In this document: piece after piece, positions 33,716-43,551 of the stretch
Layout of the letters: each line of letters begins with the position of its first letter
Position numbering within the stretch: the stretch's first letter is position 1
DNA from: Campanula takesimana
Lineage: Eukaryota > Streptophyta > Magnoliopsida > Asterales > Campanulaceae
Length of the DNA: 64,000 bases
Direction of reading: 5' to 3'
Assembly: GCA_026119855.1 (NCBI GenBank)
Contig: JAOWBW010000282.1
Location: 890,085 to 954,084, forward strand
Translations under genes and position numbers: made by a program
Notes under the pieces: generated by a model
Told to the model about the DNA's origin: nothing
Databases searched by the model: none
The model's input: only the letters and a program-made list of their open reading frames with translations

Positions 33716-33724
33716 ATAAAGATA

Positions 33725-33983
33725 CTCCCTCCATCCCAAAATATTTGTAGTTTTAGGATTTTTACACAAATTAAGAAAAGCAATCAATGCATGTCTAATG
33801 GACTAAATTACCCTTGAAATATTACAAGTACCAAGACAATTAAATGTTATTACAATGACAACTACCATTATAAATAAGGGTATATTTGACAAACGTCAAA
33901 GATGTCTAGATAAAACCAAAACTACAAACATTTTGGGACAAATTTCAACCCCTTAAACTACATATATTTTGGGACGGAGGGAG
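33725..33983. mobile_element. Stowaway-type MITE
   Basis: The ends are CTCCCTCCATCCCAAAATAT and ATATTTTGGGACGGAGGGAG, with TA on both sides (33723-33724 and 33984-33985). Length 259 bp. This is the usual plant Stowaway (Tc1/mariner) structure. Confidence 0.9.
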
Positions 33984-34397
33984 TAACTCTATATCAATGA
34001 CAACAAATTAATCCTTAAATTACGCAAAATAATTTCAAATTTCAATAAGGTAATTCTAAAAGTAAGCAACATAATTTCAAATCTCAATAAGTTTATCCTA
34101 AAATTATGCAAAAATAAGATATGTACCTTAACAAAATAGGAAAATAATCTTTTAAAGGAATAACAAAGTAATTAAATAAAGGGATATGTGAATCTTAAAG
34201 AAAAACGGTTTTAGGATATGTTGATATATGAAGAATTCATATTTTGAATACAATTACGTTCAACGTTTTTTTTTTTTTTTTTTTTTCTAAAACGAGTTAA
34301 GGCCACATCAAGCTTGCTGAAACTCTAGATAATTGAGTAAGGTGCATAAAGAATTCGTAATTAAATAAAGTTTTGATCGAGGAAAATATGGAAGAAC

Positions 34398-34967
34398 CAC
34401 TACAAGAAAAATGGTTTTTCGCGACGGCCAAATTCCATCGCACAAACCACAAAAACCATCGCATATACCTACTGCGATGGGAAAAGCAGTCGCTAAGGCT
34501 TTCGCATAAGGCCTTGTCGCTAAAGGTTTCTGCGATGGTTCTAGCAAACGCATATAGCACAGAAGAAAAAAGCGATGGCTTTAGCAATCGTATAAAACCC
34601 ATATTTTTCGGTTTTTTAATTTAGTAATACAATAATAGCCATCGCCTATAAATCCTAAAGGAGATGGCATCAGCCATCGCAATACAACCCCCCCCCCCAA
34701 AAAAAAAGTATTTTATAATTGTGAATTGGCACTATTACTGATATGAAATGTCAAAATAAAATAGAACTTAAAATTGCATGAACATAAGCTTTTGGCCATT
34801 TATTTAAGCGCGAGCGTCCAAACTTTTCATTTGCCGCGTAGATTGGAAATTCTATCATGGGAATTTTTATTGCGATCGCGAATTCAATCGCATAACCTAG
34901 GGCTACTGCGATTGCCCCGGTTGCCATCGCAAGGAGCCATCGCAAAAAAACTCTTTTTCTTGTAGTG
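34398..34967. mobile_element. Non-autonomous CACTA element
   Basis: It starts CACTACAAGAAAAATGG and ends TTTTTCTTGTAGTG. A 3-base target-site duplication, AAC, flanks it (34395-34397 and 34968-34970). Both ends are full of CCATCGC/GCGATGG words, the kind of subterminal repeats that CACTA transposase binds. The interior has no gene. The C10 and A9 runs at 34687-34707 are inside. Confidence 0.92.
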
Positions 34968-35880
34968 AACGTATCCAACATAGAGAGGAGGTATGTGTTT
35001 TTCATTGGCAATATGCATGTTTTTGTTTGAATGTAAATAAGGTTTTACTGGTCAAATTAACCTCATTTTCTCATTGGTTGTCTTTTATGGGCTCTACATG
35101 TCATATCATTGAATTAAGTTAATAAGTAAAGTAGCTTACATTTTCTCCATTGCATTTTATTATTTTGAACTTTCAATTGTAGTTTCCAGACCGCTTTTTT
35201 GGATGAATTGGAACACTTTTAAACTTATTTTGGTGGGTGAACAATAAAATTGATTCAAAAATAGTCTACAATGGTGTTGCCTCAGATAGTAGAGATTTTG
35301 TCAGAATTGGGTGATATACTTTATTCTTGCCGGGCTACATTAAAGGCGAACAGGGTTTTCCATTTGGTCAATCTTCATTTATCAAGGACTGCAATTGTTT
35401 GATTCATAATCTCGATAATTAGACCGTGTTAAAGGAGATGGTTTTGAGTCTGTATCATTAAGGGATGGAATTAAAACTTAACTTAAAAAACATGAATTTA
35501 CACAAATTAATGGGTAATTTTTTTCAATAATAAATATATACTGATGAATAAATTAAAATAATGAATATTAAACAATTTTTTTTTTCACATAAGTTCTTCT
35601 AATTTTATTAATATCTGTACTAGCTATTTTCTATGAATGACAATTTTGTTTTTTTTTAAATTATAATATTTTATATACTTTTTTATATCATTAACAATAT
35701 TTTTTAATTTTAAAGTGTTACCTTTCTCTTAGTTGTTTTTTAATTCTATTTCTTTATATTATTAAAGTATTAATTGTGTCGTACATCACATAGGTGTACT
35801 GTTGTGTATAAATATTCATAATGAGCTTGCCATAAAAAATATGATTTTAGGTGTAAACTAGAAATGATAGTTGGCACACA
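34968..35880. other. Unassigned AT-rich Helitron interior
   Basis: Nothing convincing was found on either strand. Part of it (35265-35470) has a possible very old polyprotein fragment with many stops, but no domain could be named. Confidence 0.4.
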
Positions 35881-36143
35881 CTCCCTCCGTCACACTAGGA
35901 ACTTCACACTTACTATTTTCATGCAAATTAACAAATTTTTGTGGTGTAGGTATTATGAGTTTGAAAAGTGAGGTATGAGAGAGAGATAGTGGGGTAGAAA
36001 ATAATAATTGAATCATTGTTGTGAGTATGATGTGTAGGTCCTATTAATTTAAAAGTAATAATACATTTCCATTTTAAAAGTATGCAGTTTGTAATGAGAC
36101 ACCCAATGAGGAAAGTGTGCGGTTCCTAACGGGACGGAGGGGG
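35881..36143. mobile_element. Stowaway-type MITE
   Basis: The ends are CTCCCTCCGTCACACTAGG and CCTAACGGGACGGAGGGGG. TA follows on the right; the left has CA, a mutated duplication. The interior includes GAGAGAGATAGTGGGGTAGA, also seen in the MITEs at 47059, 50568, 56352 and 59193. Confidence 0.85.
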
Positions 36144-36484
36144 TACAACTTAAGAAAATCATCAAAAACCGACATCCATTTAAAGACATTTAAAAAAAAA
36201 AAAAAACTGAGTAATGCTAGGGTGTCAAAGAAGTTTATAAAATGGGGTATACAAAATGAGGTGGTGATATATTATTGATTGCAACTATTGTGGACATGAC
36301 ACATTCTAACTAAGAGCATCCACAATGGTGGAGCTCTTTAAAATTGGTTGTTTTTTTTTTTTTGTTTTTTTGTTGTTGTTGTTTTTGTTGCTAGATGCTT
36401 AGTAAACAAATAAGAAGTTCAAAGCTTCTTATATAATGGTATAATTTTTTAAAATTAATGGCCTAACATGAGGAGTTGGGGAAA

Positions 36485-36486
<2 letters not shown>

Positions 36487-36545
<59 letters not shown>
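36487..36545. repeat. TA microsatellite
   Basis: A nearly pure run of about 29 TA units. Confidence 0.95.
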
Positions 36546-36549
<4 letters not shown>

Positions 36550-36659
36550 GTTGGTGAGGAGGGCTATGGCTTTGACACATATACAAACATAGGTTAAAGC
36601 TTCATTTGTGTGAAGCCACATCATCACTATCCTAAATGTGTGTGACTTTTGATATTCTC

Positions 36660-37150
36660 ATTATTAGCTAATACTATTAGCTCATAATAATAGTTATGAT
36701 ATGAGTTAACTATTACTATTAATAGTAATAGTTAACTATAATAGTTACAATACAAGTTAACTATTACTATTAATAGTATTAGTTAACTATAATAGTTACT
36801 ATAGTAGCTAACTATTACTATTAATAGTATAATTAACAATAATAGTTACTATACAAGTTAACTATAATAGTTACTTTATAAATTAACTATTACTAATAAT
36901 AGTATTAGTTAATCATAACAATTATAATATATGCTAATTTTTACTATTAATAGTATTAGTTAATCATAGTAGTTACTATATAGGTTAACATTATTATTAA
37001 TAGTATTAGTTAATTATAATAATTACTATAAATATTAATAAGTATTATTAATAATATTAGTTATTGATATTATTATATAGATTAATTTTTACTATTAATG
37101 GTTTTAGTTAAGATGATGTTTACTATTTTAGTTAACTATAATTAAAAAAT
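36660..37150. repeat. AT-rich tandem array with TTAACTAT/ATAGTTAA words
   Basis: The words AGTTAACTATTACTATTAAT, AGTATTAGTTAACTA and AATAGTTACTATA recur in tandem with a period of about 60-70 bases, degenerating to the right. Each unit is itself rich in inverted repeats. There are no spacers of unique sequence. It lies in the Helitron complex, just upstream of the 3' end at 37297. Confidence 0.8.
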
Positions 37151-37269
37151 TATTTTTCATATACAATATATTTATATTATAAAAAATGTTATGCTACTTT
37201 ATTAAATAAAAATATAAAAAGAGTAAAATGCAAAAAAAAAAAAAAAAAAAAAAAAAAGCAAATTAGTTA

Positions 37270-37297
37270 CCCGTGAAGAGCACGGGTTACCCACTAG
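37270..37297 (+). mobile_element. Helitron 3' end, first
   Basis: The hairpin CCCGTG-AAGAG-CACGGG is followed 11 bases later by CTAG with T after it. This is the standard Helitron 3' terminus. A run of about 26 A precedes it at 37231-37257. Confidence 0.85.
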
Positions 37298-37419
37298 TGT
37301 AATAGAAATGCTCGTGTAATAGAAGGTCGAATAGATAAAAAAGGCATAGAGGATATAAAACAAATGTCTCTGTCATCCCTAATGTTAAAAATATGCTTAT
37401 ATTTAAAGAAACATCCTAT

Positions 37420-37680
37420 AAAATAGATGAGATGAAAGTTGAGCACTCTAAGTTATATCTACATTTGACTCAGGAGCAACGGATTGTTACTAATACAAAT
37501 TTGTCTCTTATTATATATTTATGGAGAAAGTGGTGGATTCTTATTTTTGAATGCATATGGAGGCACGGGAAAGATCTTTATTATGATCGGCCTTACGAAA
37601 CATAAGGTAAAATAGTTGTTCTAGTGGCCTTCTGAGATATTACTCGGCTTCCTGCGATAGTGCTTTGTTGCCTCTCCGAA
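37420..37680 (+). pseudogene. Helitron Pif1-type helicase fragment
   Basis: The frame LHLTQEQRIV at about 37460 shifts near 37520 into SGGFLFLNAYGGTGK (37559-37573 is the Walker A box GGTGK), followed by GKIVVLVA before stops. These are the order and motifs of the DNA helicase domain of Helitron RepHel proteins. Only about 85 residues remain, in at least two frames. It lies between the two Helitron 3' ends, so it belongs to the element that ends at 38661. It shows that an autonomous-type Helitron is part of the complex. Confidence 0.7.
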
Positions 37681-38089
37681 GGATATCTCATCTTCTAAAT
37701 AAAACAAACTCATAAGTTGGGGTGAGACGCCAATGACCCATAAGCACTCCTTTGAGGATATCAAAATGAGTTTAAGCAGGGAGGTAGTCAGGATTCCAAC
37801 TGAGGGGGTTTAGTATAGTGCTAATGCTATAATAACTTTTAGGGGGTGAGTTGTGGGAGAATATTTTACATTTTATTTAAAGGTAAAATTTTGCAATTTC
37901 TTAGAAAATGAGGGGTCAAAATTGTATACAAACTGTAAAAAGTTGAATTTAAATGTCTAAATGTGCAATCTTTATAAATTTAAGGGGGGGGGGGTAATTT
38001 ACCCTATTACCACCCCCTAGCTTCATCTTTGAGTTTAAGGGACATCATGCATAAACGTGACAAACGATATTCTGATACAAGTATATACT
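37681..38089. other. Unassigned stretch
   Basis: No gene was found. The part at 37850-38030 resembles the 'values per gene' type of unknown plant repeats (GGGGTCAAAATTGTATACAA) and contains a G11 run at 37984-37994. Confidence 0.35.
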
Positions 38090-38285
38090 TTTGAAAAGTG
38101 CCGAAAATTAGCGACACTTTTAAAAAGCGCCAGAAATTTTGCTACACTTTTAAAGAGCCAGAAAGTATTGCCGACACCACTTATTTGTAAGTGCCGGAAA
38201 AAGTGTCGGAAATAGCTTTTTCAGCATTTTTTTTCCGTTTCCGCCACTTTTTAAAGTGCCGCTAAAAGTCATTTTTGTTGTAGTG
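38090..38285. mobile_element. CACTA element remnant
   Basis: It ends TTTTTGTTGTAGTG at 38285. Subterminal words AAAGTGCCG/AGTGTCGGAAA repeat across about 190 bases. The other CACTA end is missing, so the element is truncated on the left. Confidence 0.7.
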
Positions 38286-38630
38286 ACTTTTACATAAATT
38301 CATTTCCAGATTTTTTAATACTTTTTAGGACAAATTATATATGCCTAAACCTTTATATTGGATGTCGACTAATTGATTCGAGCGGGGTAAGACCATAAGG
38401 GAATCAACTCTCATCCAATTAAGATTTAACGTTGTTGTATAAGATTGACACATATGTATTACCTTAAAACCGTTACAATTATACCGGTTAATGTAGGATA
38501 TAATATAATTAGTCGAGGAAAGAATCCAGGAAGTCATGGTGGTGGAGATAAAAGTAGAACTTATTAATTTTATAAATTTAAAATACTAATTTTAATTTTA
38601 CGTTAATTTTTAATTAGCTAATTTTACTAT

Positions 38631-38661
38631 GCCCATCGAGTATCGACGGGTTACTAACTAG
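38631..38661 (+). mobile_element. Helitron 3' end, second
   Basis: CCCATCGAGTATCGACGGG can form a hairpin with one mismatched pair. CTAG and then T follow eleven bases later. Sequence after 38661 resumes the gypsy LTR. Confidence 0.8.
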
Positions 38662-39530
38662 TCTTATCATAAAATTGAAACTCTAAAACGGAATTAAAAC
38701 TATTGTGTTAAACCAAAACAAAGATTATATGGAAGAATTAATATTGGATAGCATAAAGATCACATAATTGTTTATATCCAATCTGCAAACTTAGATGTTT
38801 AGCTACTCATACTTACTTAAAATCACAAGAATAATAAAATAATTCATAAACCTGGATATTAAGCTTGATGATGATATACACCAAATCTTGTTACAAACCT
38901 TGAAAAATAAAATAAAGCATGACTAAAAACTAAATCTGAGAGTTCTTTAAATACTAGGATGAAAAACATATTCTAACTTGGGGAGGATTCATTCAAAATT
39001 CGCACAATAAGGAAATAGGAAATAGCTAGCAAGCGGGCGCGTGGTCTTGTGCAGGCGGGCACCTGGTCTATTTTCCTGTCATCTTCATTTTTCTTCCTTC
39101 TTTTCTTTCTCGACCTGTTTGACCTTCCATTGACTTGACACGAACACTGACTTTGACTTGATGATTGAGAATCGTATGGCTTCTTGACAATAGATCATTT
39201 AAAAAATTCACAAATAATCTTAAAGTACCATGATTTCTCACAAAGCCCACCATACACATAATGACTCAAACTATATCAAACTTAGTCTAAAATACATCAA
39301 AATAGAAGTTAAAAGTCTTGAAACATCGGAGATAAAATAGTGTAAAATCCCATACATCAAACTCCTTGATTCGTTATTCATCGTATCCGCCTATATATAC
39401 ATATGTACTCAATAACCCTAATGATAAGATGATATCTACGTAATCTCTTATTCTCATGAGGAGATATATGTCAACTTTATTTAAGAATGTACACTATTAA
39501 CAGAATATACACTTTACATACTCCCTCCGT

Positions 39531-39754
39531 CTCACTCGAATTAGAATTTTGGGTCAATTTAATTATACTTTGACTAATAATTTGAAGAAAAATAAAGATA
39601 CTAATAAAAATTTTAAAAATGTTATTGTATCACGATTACTAATAAGTTCAATAACTATTTTTAGATTTTCATTAAGATAATTATTTTTCTTCAAATTATT
39701 AGTCAAAGTATAATTAGATTGACCAAAAATCCTAATTCGAGTGGACAGAGGGAG
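39531..39754. mobile_element. Stowaway-type MITE
   Basis: The ends CTCCCTCCGTCTCACTCGAA and TTCGAGTGGACAGAGGGAG are flanked by TA on both sides. Inverted homology extends far into the element (AATTATACTTTGACTAATAA and its complement), giving an almost complete hairpin. Confidence 0.9.
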
Positions 39755-40598
39755 TATATAACAATATTCTATCAATAATAATAATAATTAGTTTTTTTAA
39801 AAGCAAAAAACACATAATTGCATTAATAAAATTTAAGAAGACGGCGTTCCACAAATGACAAAGGCTCGTCCATAATAAAATAGTTGCAATTAAGATTTAC
39901 ACATAGATCATAGATTGCCTAATACATCTCGAATAATGATAGACAACCCTAAACCAAATCTCTGATAAATATTCTTGGAACCATAACTTGTGATGCCCAA
40001 ATGCTTCTTCAAATAATACTTGGACACGGCTCAACACTGGCTTTTAGGAAACCCTTGAACGGTAAAAATTTAGATTTAAAAACACAATAAAGTGACGCAT
40101 TTGAGTTGACAATAAATGTGCAACCAAATATCTCAAGCATTGCACCAAGAACAAATATCAAAATCAATCAAAGGCTCTCACAGAGGAGAGAAGGTAAATT
40201 CCCCAACAAAGGGGAGAATACAAAGGCTCCCAATAAAGGGGAGAAATCAAAGGCTCCCGACATAGGGGAGCATACATCTAATGGAACGAGAAGTAAGATT
40301 TTAGTTTTAAATGTCACAAAAGAATTAATTTTCATGATTTTGTACTATAGTTTTGATTGAGTTGACTATAAATTGAATTGAAAATATATTTTTGGGCTTG
40401 AGATAATATTTGATAATAGGATTAATTTTTCAAAAGTCCATAAAATAAAACATAATTTTATAAGGATTTTTTTTTCAAAAATTCATTAAATAAAATTTTA
40501 TTGCTCAAAAGCCATTTGAGGGTGATAAAAAGATAAAAGTGTCTCAACTACCAATCAATAGGTAACGTGAGAGAAGGGACTTTAAATGATTAAATCTA
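39755..40598. other. Intergenic stretch with a 27-base short tandem repeat
   Basis: No gene was recognised. At 40170-40275 a unit of about 27 bases (AAAGGCTCCC...AGGGGAG) is repeated three times with an earlier partial copy. Each unit could form a GGCTCCC/GGGGAG stem. A small frame across it (40106-40360) is repeat-derived. Confidence 0.5.
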
Positions 40599-42061
40599 GT
40601 GTTAATGACAATTTAGACCCTAAAGTGATATACCACCCTCCCAAACGAAGCCTGATGGATTTTTCCCCCCCGACAAATCAGACCTTGACGTGTAAAAAAC
40701 TCGTCAGTTAGGGCCTTTTTGACGGAATTCGTTAAAAATTTAGTTAAAAAGCATCTGCCACCCATATGCCTAACAGAATTGGTTAGTTTGAAGTTGAAAT
40801 TTCTTTGAAGTGGCTTAATGAAAATTCAAAATTTAAAAAGGGCGAAAATCAAAATAAATTTTAGGTGAAACGAGTATTTTATTTTTCCAAATAATTGAAC
40901 AAAAATAAGTAATTTTATTATATAAATAGATAACAAATATTTTTTAAATTGCACTTTTTTTTGAACAATTGCAATCTTTCTTGAGTTTTGTCTCCTGTGA
41001 AACTCGTTTTTCCTAATGGTTAGGAAAAACGTGTTTTTCAAAATCGTCTGGCACTTATTAACACACTCACTGGACATTCGTAACACAGAATCTGGTCATC
41101 CTAAACATTGTTACTGCGATCAATTAGCTCTGCTACTCTCCTTTTTTTTTTTTAGAAAAAAACCTTCTGCCTATCACTTTCAAAGGTTCTGGCTATCAAT
41201 CTCATATCCAGAAGGCTTTATAATGATATACAGAAGGCTTTATATTGATATCCAGAACCCTTCTGGCTATCACTTTCAAAGGTTCTGGCTATCAATCTTA
41301 TATCCAGACAGCTTTATATTAACATCCAGAATCGTTTGAGAAGTTCTGACTATTTACAAAAATGTCACCGCACGTTTTTTTAAAACAGGTTTGGCTATCA
41401 CTTTCACAGTTTCTGGATATCAATCTCATATCCAGAAGACACTATATCGATATCCAGAACCGTTGAGAAGTTCCAACTATTTACAAAAATGTCACCGCAC
41501 GTTTTTTTTAAAACACGTTTTTCCTAAGCGTTTCGTAAAACGCGTTTTATGCAAGATTTTGTCATCTTTCTTTCATAGACCGTAATAAAACTTTGAATTC
41601 TCCACTTTTTCCTTGAAGGAGGAATTGAACTCAAGACCTTCTCTTAGGAAAGCCATTATTCACCCACCCAAATACTACTAGGCCAAAAGGCCATTGGTAA
41701 TAAATATTATAAATTCACCATTTTGTAAGCAATAAGTATTAACCTTAAATAAAAATGTTTTAACCTTTAAAAAACAAAAAATGACTTCAAAATATATATT
41801 TTTTAATTTATTTTGATTTTCACAATTTTTAAGTTTTGAATTTTCATTAAGCACCTTGAAAGAAATTTCAACTTCAAATTAACCAATTCTGTTAGGCATG
41901 TGCATGACACATGCTTTTTAACTGATTTTTAACGAATTCCGTAAAAAAAAACCTAACTAGCGAGTTTTTTACACGTCAAGGTCTGATTTGTCGGGAAAAA
42001 AAAATCAAAGTTCGCTTGGGAGGGTGGTATATCACTTTAGGGTCTAAATTGTCATTAGCCC
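40599..42061. mobile_element. Mutator-like TIR element 1
   Basis: The long inverted repeats (about 40599-40805 and 41865-42061) start GTGTTAATGACAATTTAGAC and GGGCTAATGACAATTTAGAC. The flanks TTAAATCTA and TTAAGTCAC agree at six of nine bases, an old 9-base duplication. The interior has no transposase but holds imperfect tandem repeats at 41150-41520. Confidence 0.75.
41150..41520. repeat. Tandem repeats in Mutator-like element 1
   Basis: The words TGGCTATCACTTTCA, GGTTCTGGCTATCAATCT, CATATCCAGAAGGCTTTATA and GATATCCAGAACC recur two to four times. The block from GAAGTTC..ACTATTTACAAAA to CCGCACGTTTTTTT occurs twice, at about 41338 and 41468. There are no captured gene motifs. Confidence 0.75.
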
Positions 42062-42140
42062 TTAAGTCACTATCGGAAAGTAGATGCGTTTATAAGATTT
42101 TGTTGAGCCGCTTGAGCGCGCGTCTTTTTAATCCGAATAG

Positions 42141-43551
42141 GGGTAAATATAGAAATATGCCCCTGTACTTAGGTTAAGGATGCAGATATGCCCTCATACA
42201 AGTTAATTGTCATATTAGCCCCTGTACTTAAGAATAATGTGGGGAAATCAAGTCTCCGTCATTTTTCCGTCCAAAACCTAACAGAAACACTGACTAAGCG
42301 TATGAGTTGTACATTTTAATTGCGGACATGGAAAAAATAGCCCAGTTGGACTTGTTGACTAGGACGAATCTAAAACTACGTCGTTTGAGTGTTAAATAGA
42401 AGGCCAATGTTCGTTAAATACTTAACAGATCAGTTAAAAAACAATTTTCTTAATCATTTCCACAATACCACCGTCCTCTCCACAACACCACCGTCACCCA
42501 CCCAACACTCACAAGTCACAACCATCACCACCAAATTCAACTCCACCATCACTGCAAAAAGAAACATTACCACAAAATCTCTACCAAATCAACACCACCA
42601 AAATCACAACACAAATTCACTAAATTGACAGATTAATATAGATTTGAAGCCAATACAAATCTGAAAAATCCTAAACCCAATCAAAGACAAAATAGTTTTT
42701 AAATTTCTTTTTAGAAAACCCGGTGTAAGTAGATTTGAAATAGATCCGAGATTAAGAAGAAAAGATGTGCCGGTGGAGGGGGAAGGAAAGATTTGGACAA
42801 AGTAGCCATGGTAATTTGAAGTAGATCTGAAAAGAAGAAGAAATTGGTGAGTTTTCTCACCCGACAAATTTATTAGGTACGTCGCCGGACTGAAGTTGAC
42901 GGCTTGGTTGATGGCAGTTGGTGCAGGTTATGTTGGTCGGAGAGAGATTACCGGAGGCGAAGCCTGTGTGTGAGAGTGCGTGTGTGGGCGTTGTGGTGAT
43001 CGGCGAGGAGAGGAGGAACAAGCGATGGACCGAGTTGAAGGAGTTAGGCGGTGGCATTAGCTTTGCGGTGGGCGACAAGGAAGGGGGACAGCGTGGGGTA
43101 AGGGAGCCGTTTGGCTATGTGAAGAAGACATTGAAGAAGAAAGGGTAAAGATTAGGGTTTTTGTTTCATAGTTTAATATTTTAATTTTAATCTTTCACTT
43201 ATAAAGTTTTTTTTTTGATTTATAGTTTAATATTTCACATTCTACCCCCTTCATTTAAAACGACGTAGTTAAGCCCTAACAAACGCCAAACGACATAGTT
43301 TTGAACACCTCATACGAAGCGAATTCCATTTGGGCAATTTTTTTTCCAAGTAAACATTTTTACACGCCAGCTAAGACGCCTAGTCAGCAATTCCGTTAAG
43401 ATTTAGATGAAACGATGACGGTGTCCAAATACCCCACATTATTCTTAAGTACAGAGGTTTATATGGCAATTAACTTCTATGAGTGCATATCTGCATCCTT
43501 AACCTAAGTACACTAAGTACATAGTACATGGGCATATTTTTATATTTACCC
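42141..43551. mobile_element. Mutator-like TIR element 2
   Basis: The ends are GGGTAAATATAGAAATATGC and its near complement ending ATATTTACCC. A perfect 10-base target-site duplication, ATCCGAATAG, lies at 42131-42140 and 43552-43561. Inverted repeats extend about 200 bases. The interior has a CCACCG-rich block (42465-42610) and a GGTTGG/GGCGG-rich block (42870-43140). The frames inside (for example 42918-43148 plus and 42604-43078 minus) could not be matched to any family. It ends 108 bases before the OSB start codon and so probably lies in the old promoter. Confidence 0.88.

Larger units (their letters stand above)
31893..38661 (+). mobile_element. Helitron complex (at least two nested or chained elements)
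   Basis: The 5' ends TCTATATAATATAGAAAAGC (31893), TCTATATAATATATAAAAGC (32119) and a diverged TCTGTATAATGTATAGAAG (33612) share the following 100-220 bases. Two 3' ends have a hairpin followed by CTAG and then T: at 37270-37297 and at 38631-38661. The 5' ends are preceded by A. A Pif1-type helicase fragment at 37420-37680 supports the identification. Which 5' end belongs to which 3' end cannot be settled by eye. The complex lies in the LTR of the outer gypsy element. Confidence 0.8.
1..39359 (-). mobile_element. Outermost Ty3/gypsy element, rearranged and nested (left end outside window)
   Basis: Read on the minus strand, this element shows an LTR (31314-39359, split by Helitrons), a primer-binding site (31290-31307), the start of gag (30912-31255), the rest of gag (4926-5347), and then RNase H and integrase sequence repeated in tandem to the window edge. 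The two gag pieces are joined across the family A solo LTR at 5348-30911. Protease and reverse transcriptase are not visible, so gag is fused by deletion to integrase near 4925. All frames are broken. That this is one original element is inferred from colinear order and shared strand; the other LTR and its target-site duplication lie outside the window. Confidence 0.75.
31314..39359 (-). repeat. LTR of the outer gypsy element, split by Helitrons
   Basis: The right part (38662-39359) starts TGATGTATGG on the minus strand. The left part (31314-31892) ends CTATGA, a likely mutated CA end, before the primer-binding site. Together they make about 1.28 kb. The left part has the GCAAG.GCA..AGTACCG stretch and a 'GGGTCGAACCACAGAGACTT' block that are common in plant gypsy LTRs. 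Boundaries are less certain than for the younger elements because no target-site duplication can be checked. Confidence 0.55.

Noticed and set aside
36660..37150. Regular repeats that might suggest a CRISPR array
   Set aside because: Units are contiguous AT-rich repeats without unique spacers, in a plant transposon; no cas genes exist here.
41595..41700. A tRNA-like T-loop wording (GAATTGAACTCAAGACC) that might indicate a tRNA or SINE
   Set aside because: No cloverleaf, A box or CCA end could be built around it, and it lies inside Mutator-like element 1.
42918..43148. 76-residue frame in Mutator-like element 2
   Set aside because: It has no recognisable domain or splice context and lies in a composition-biased G-rich block. 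It could be a captured fragment, but cannot be supported by eye.
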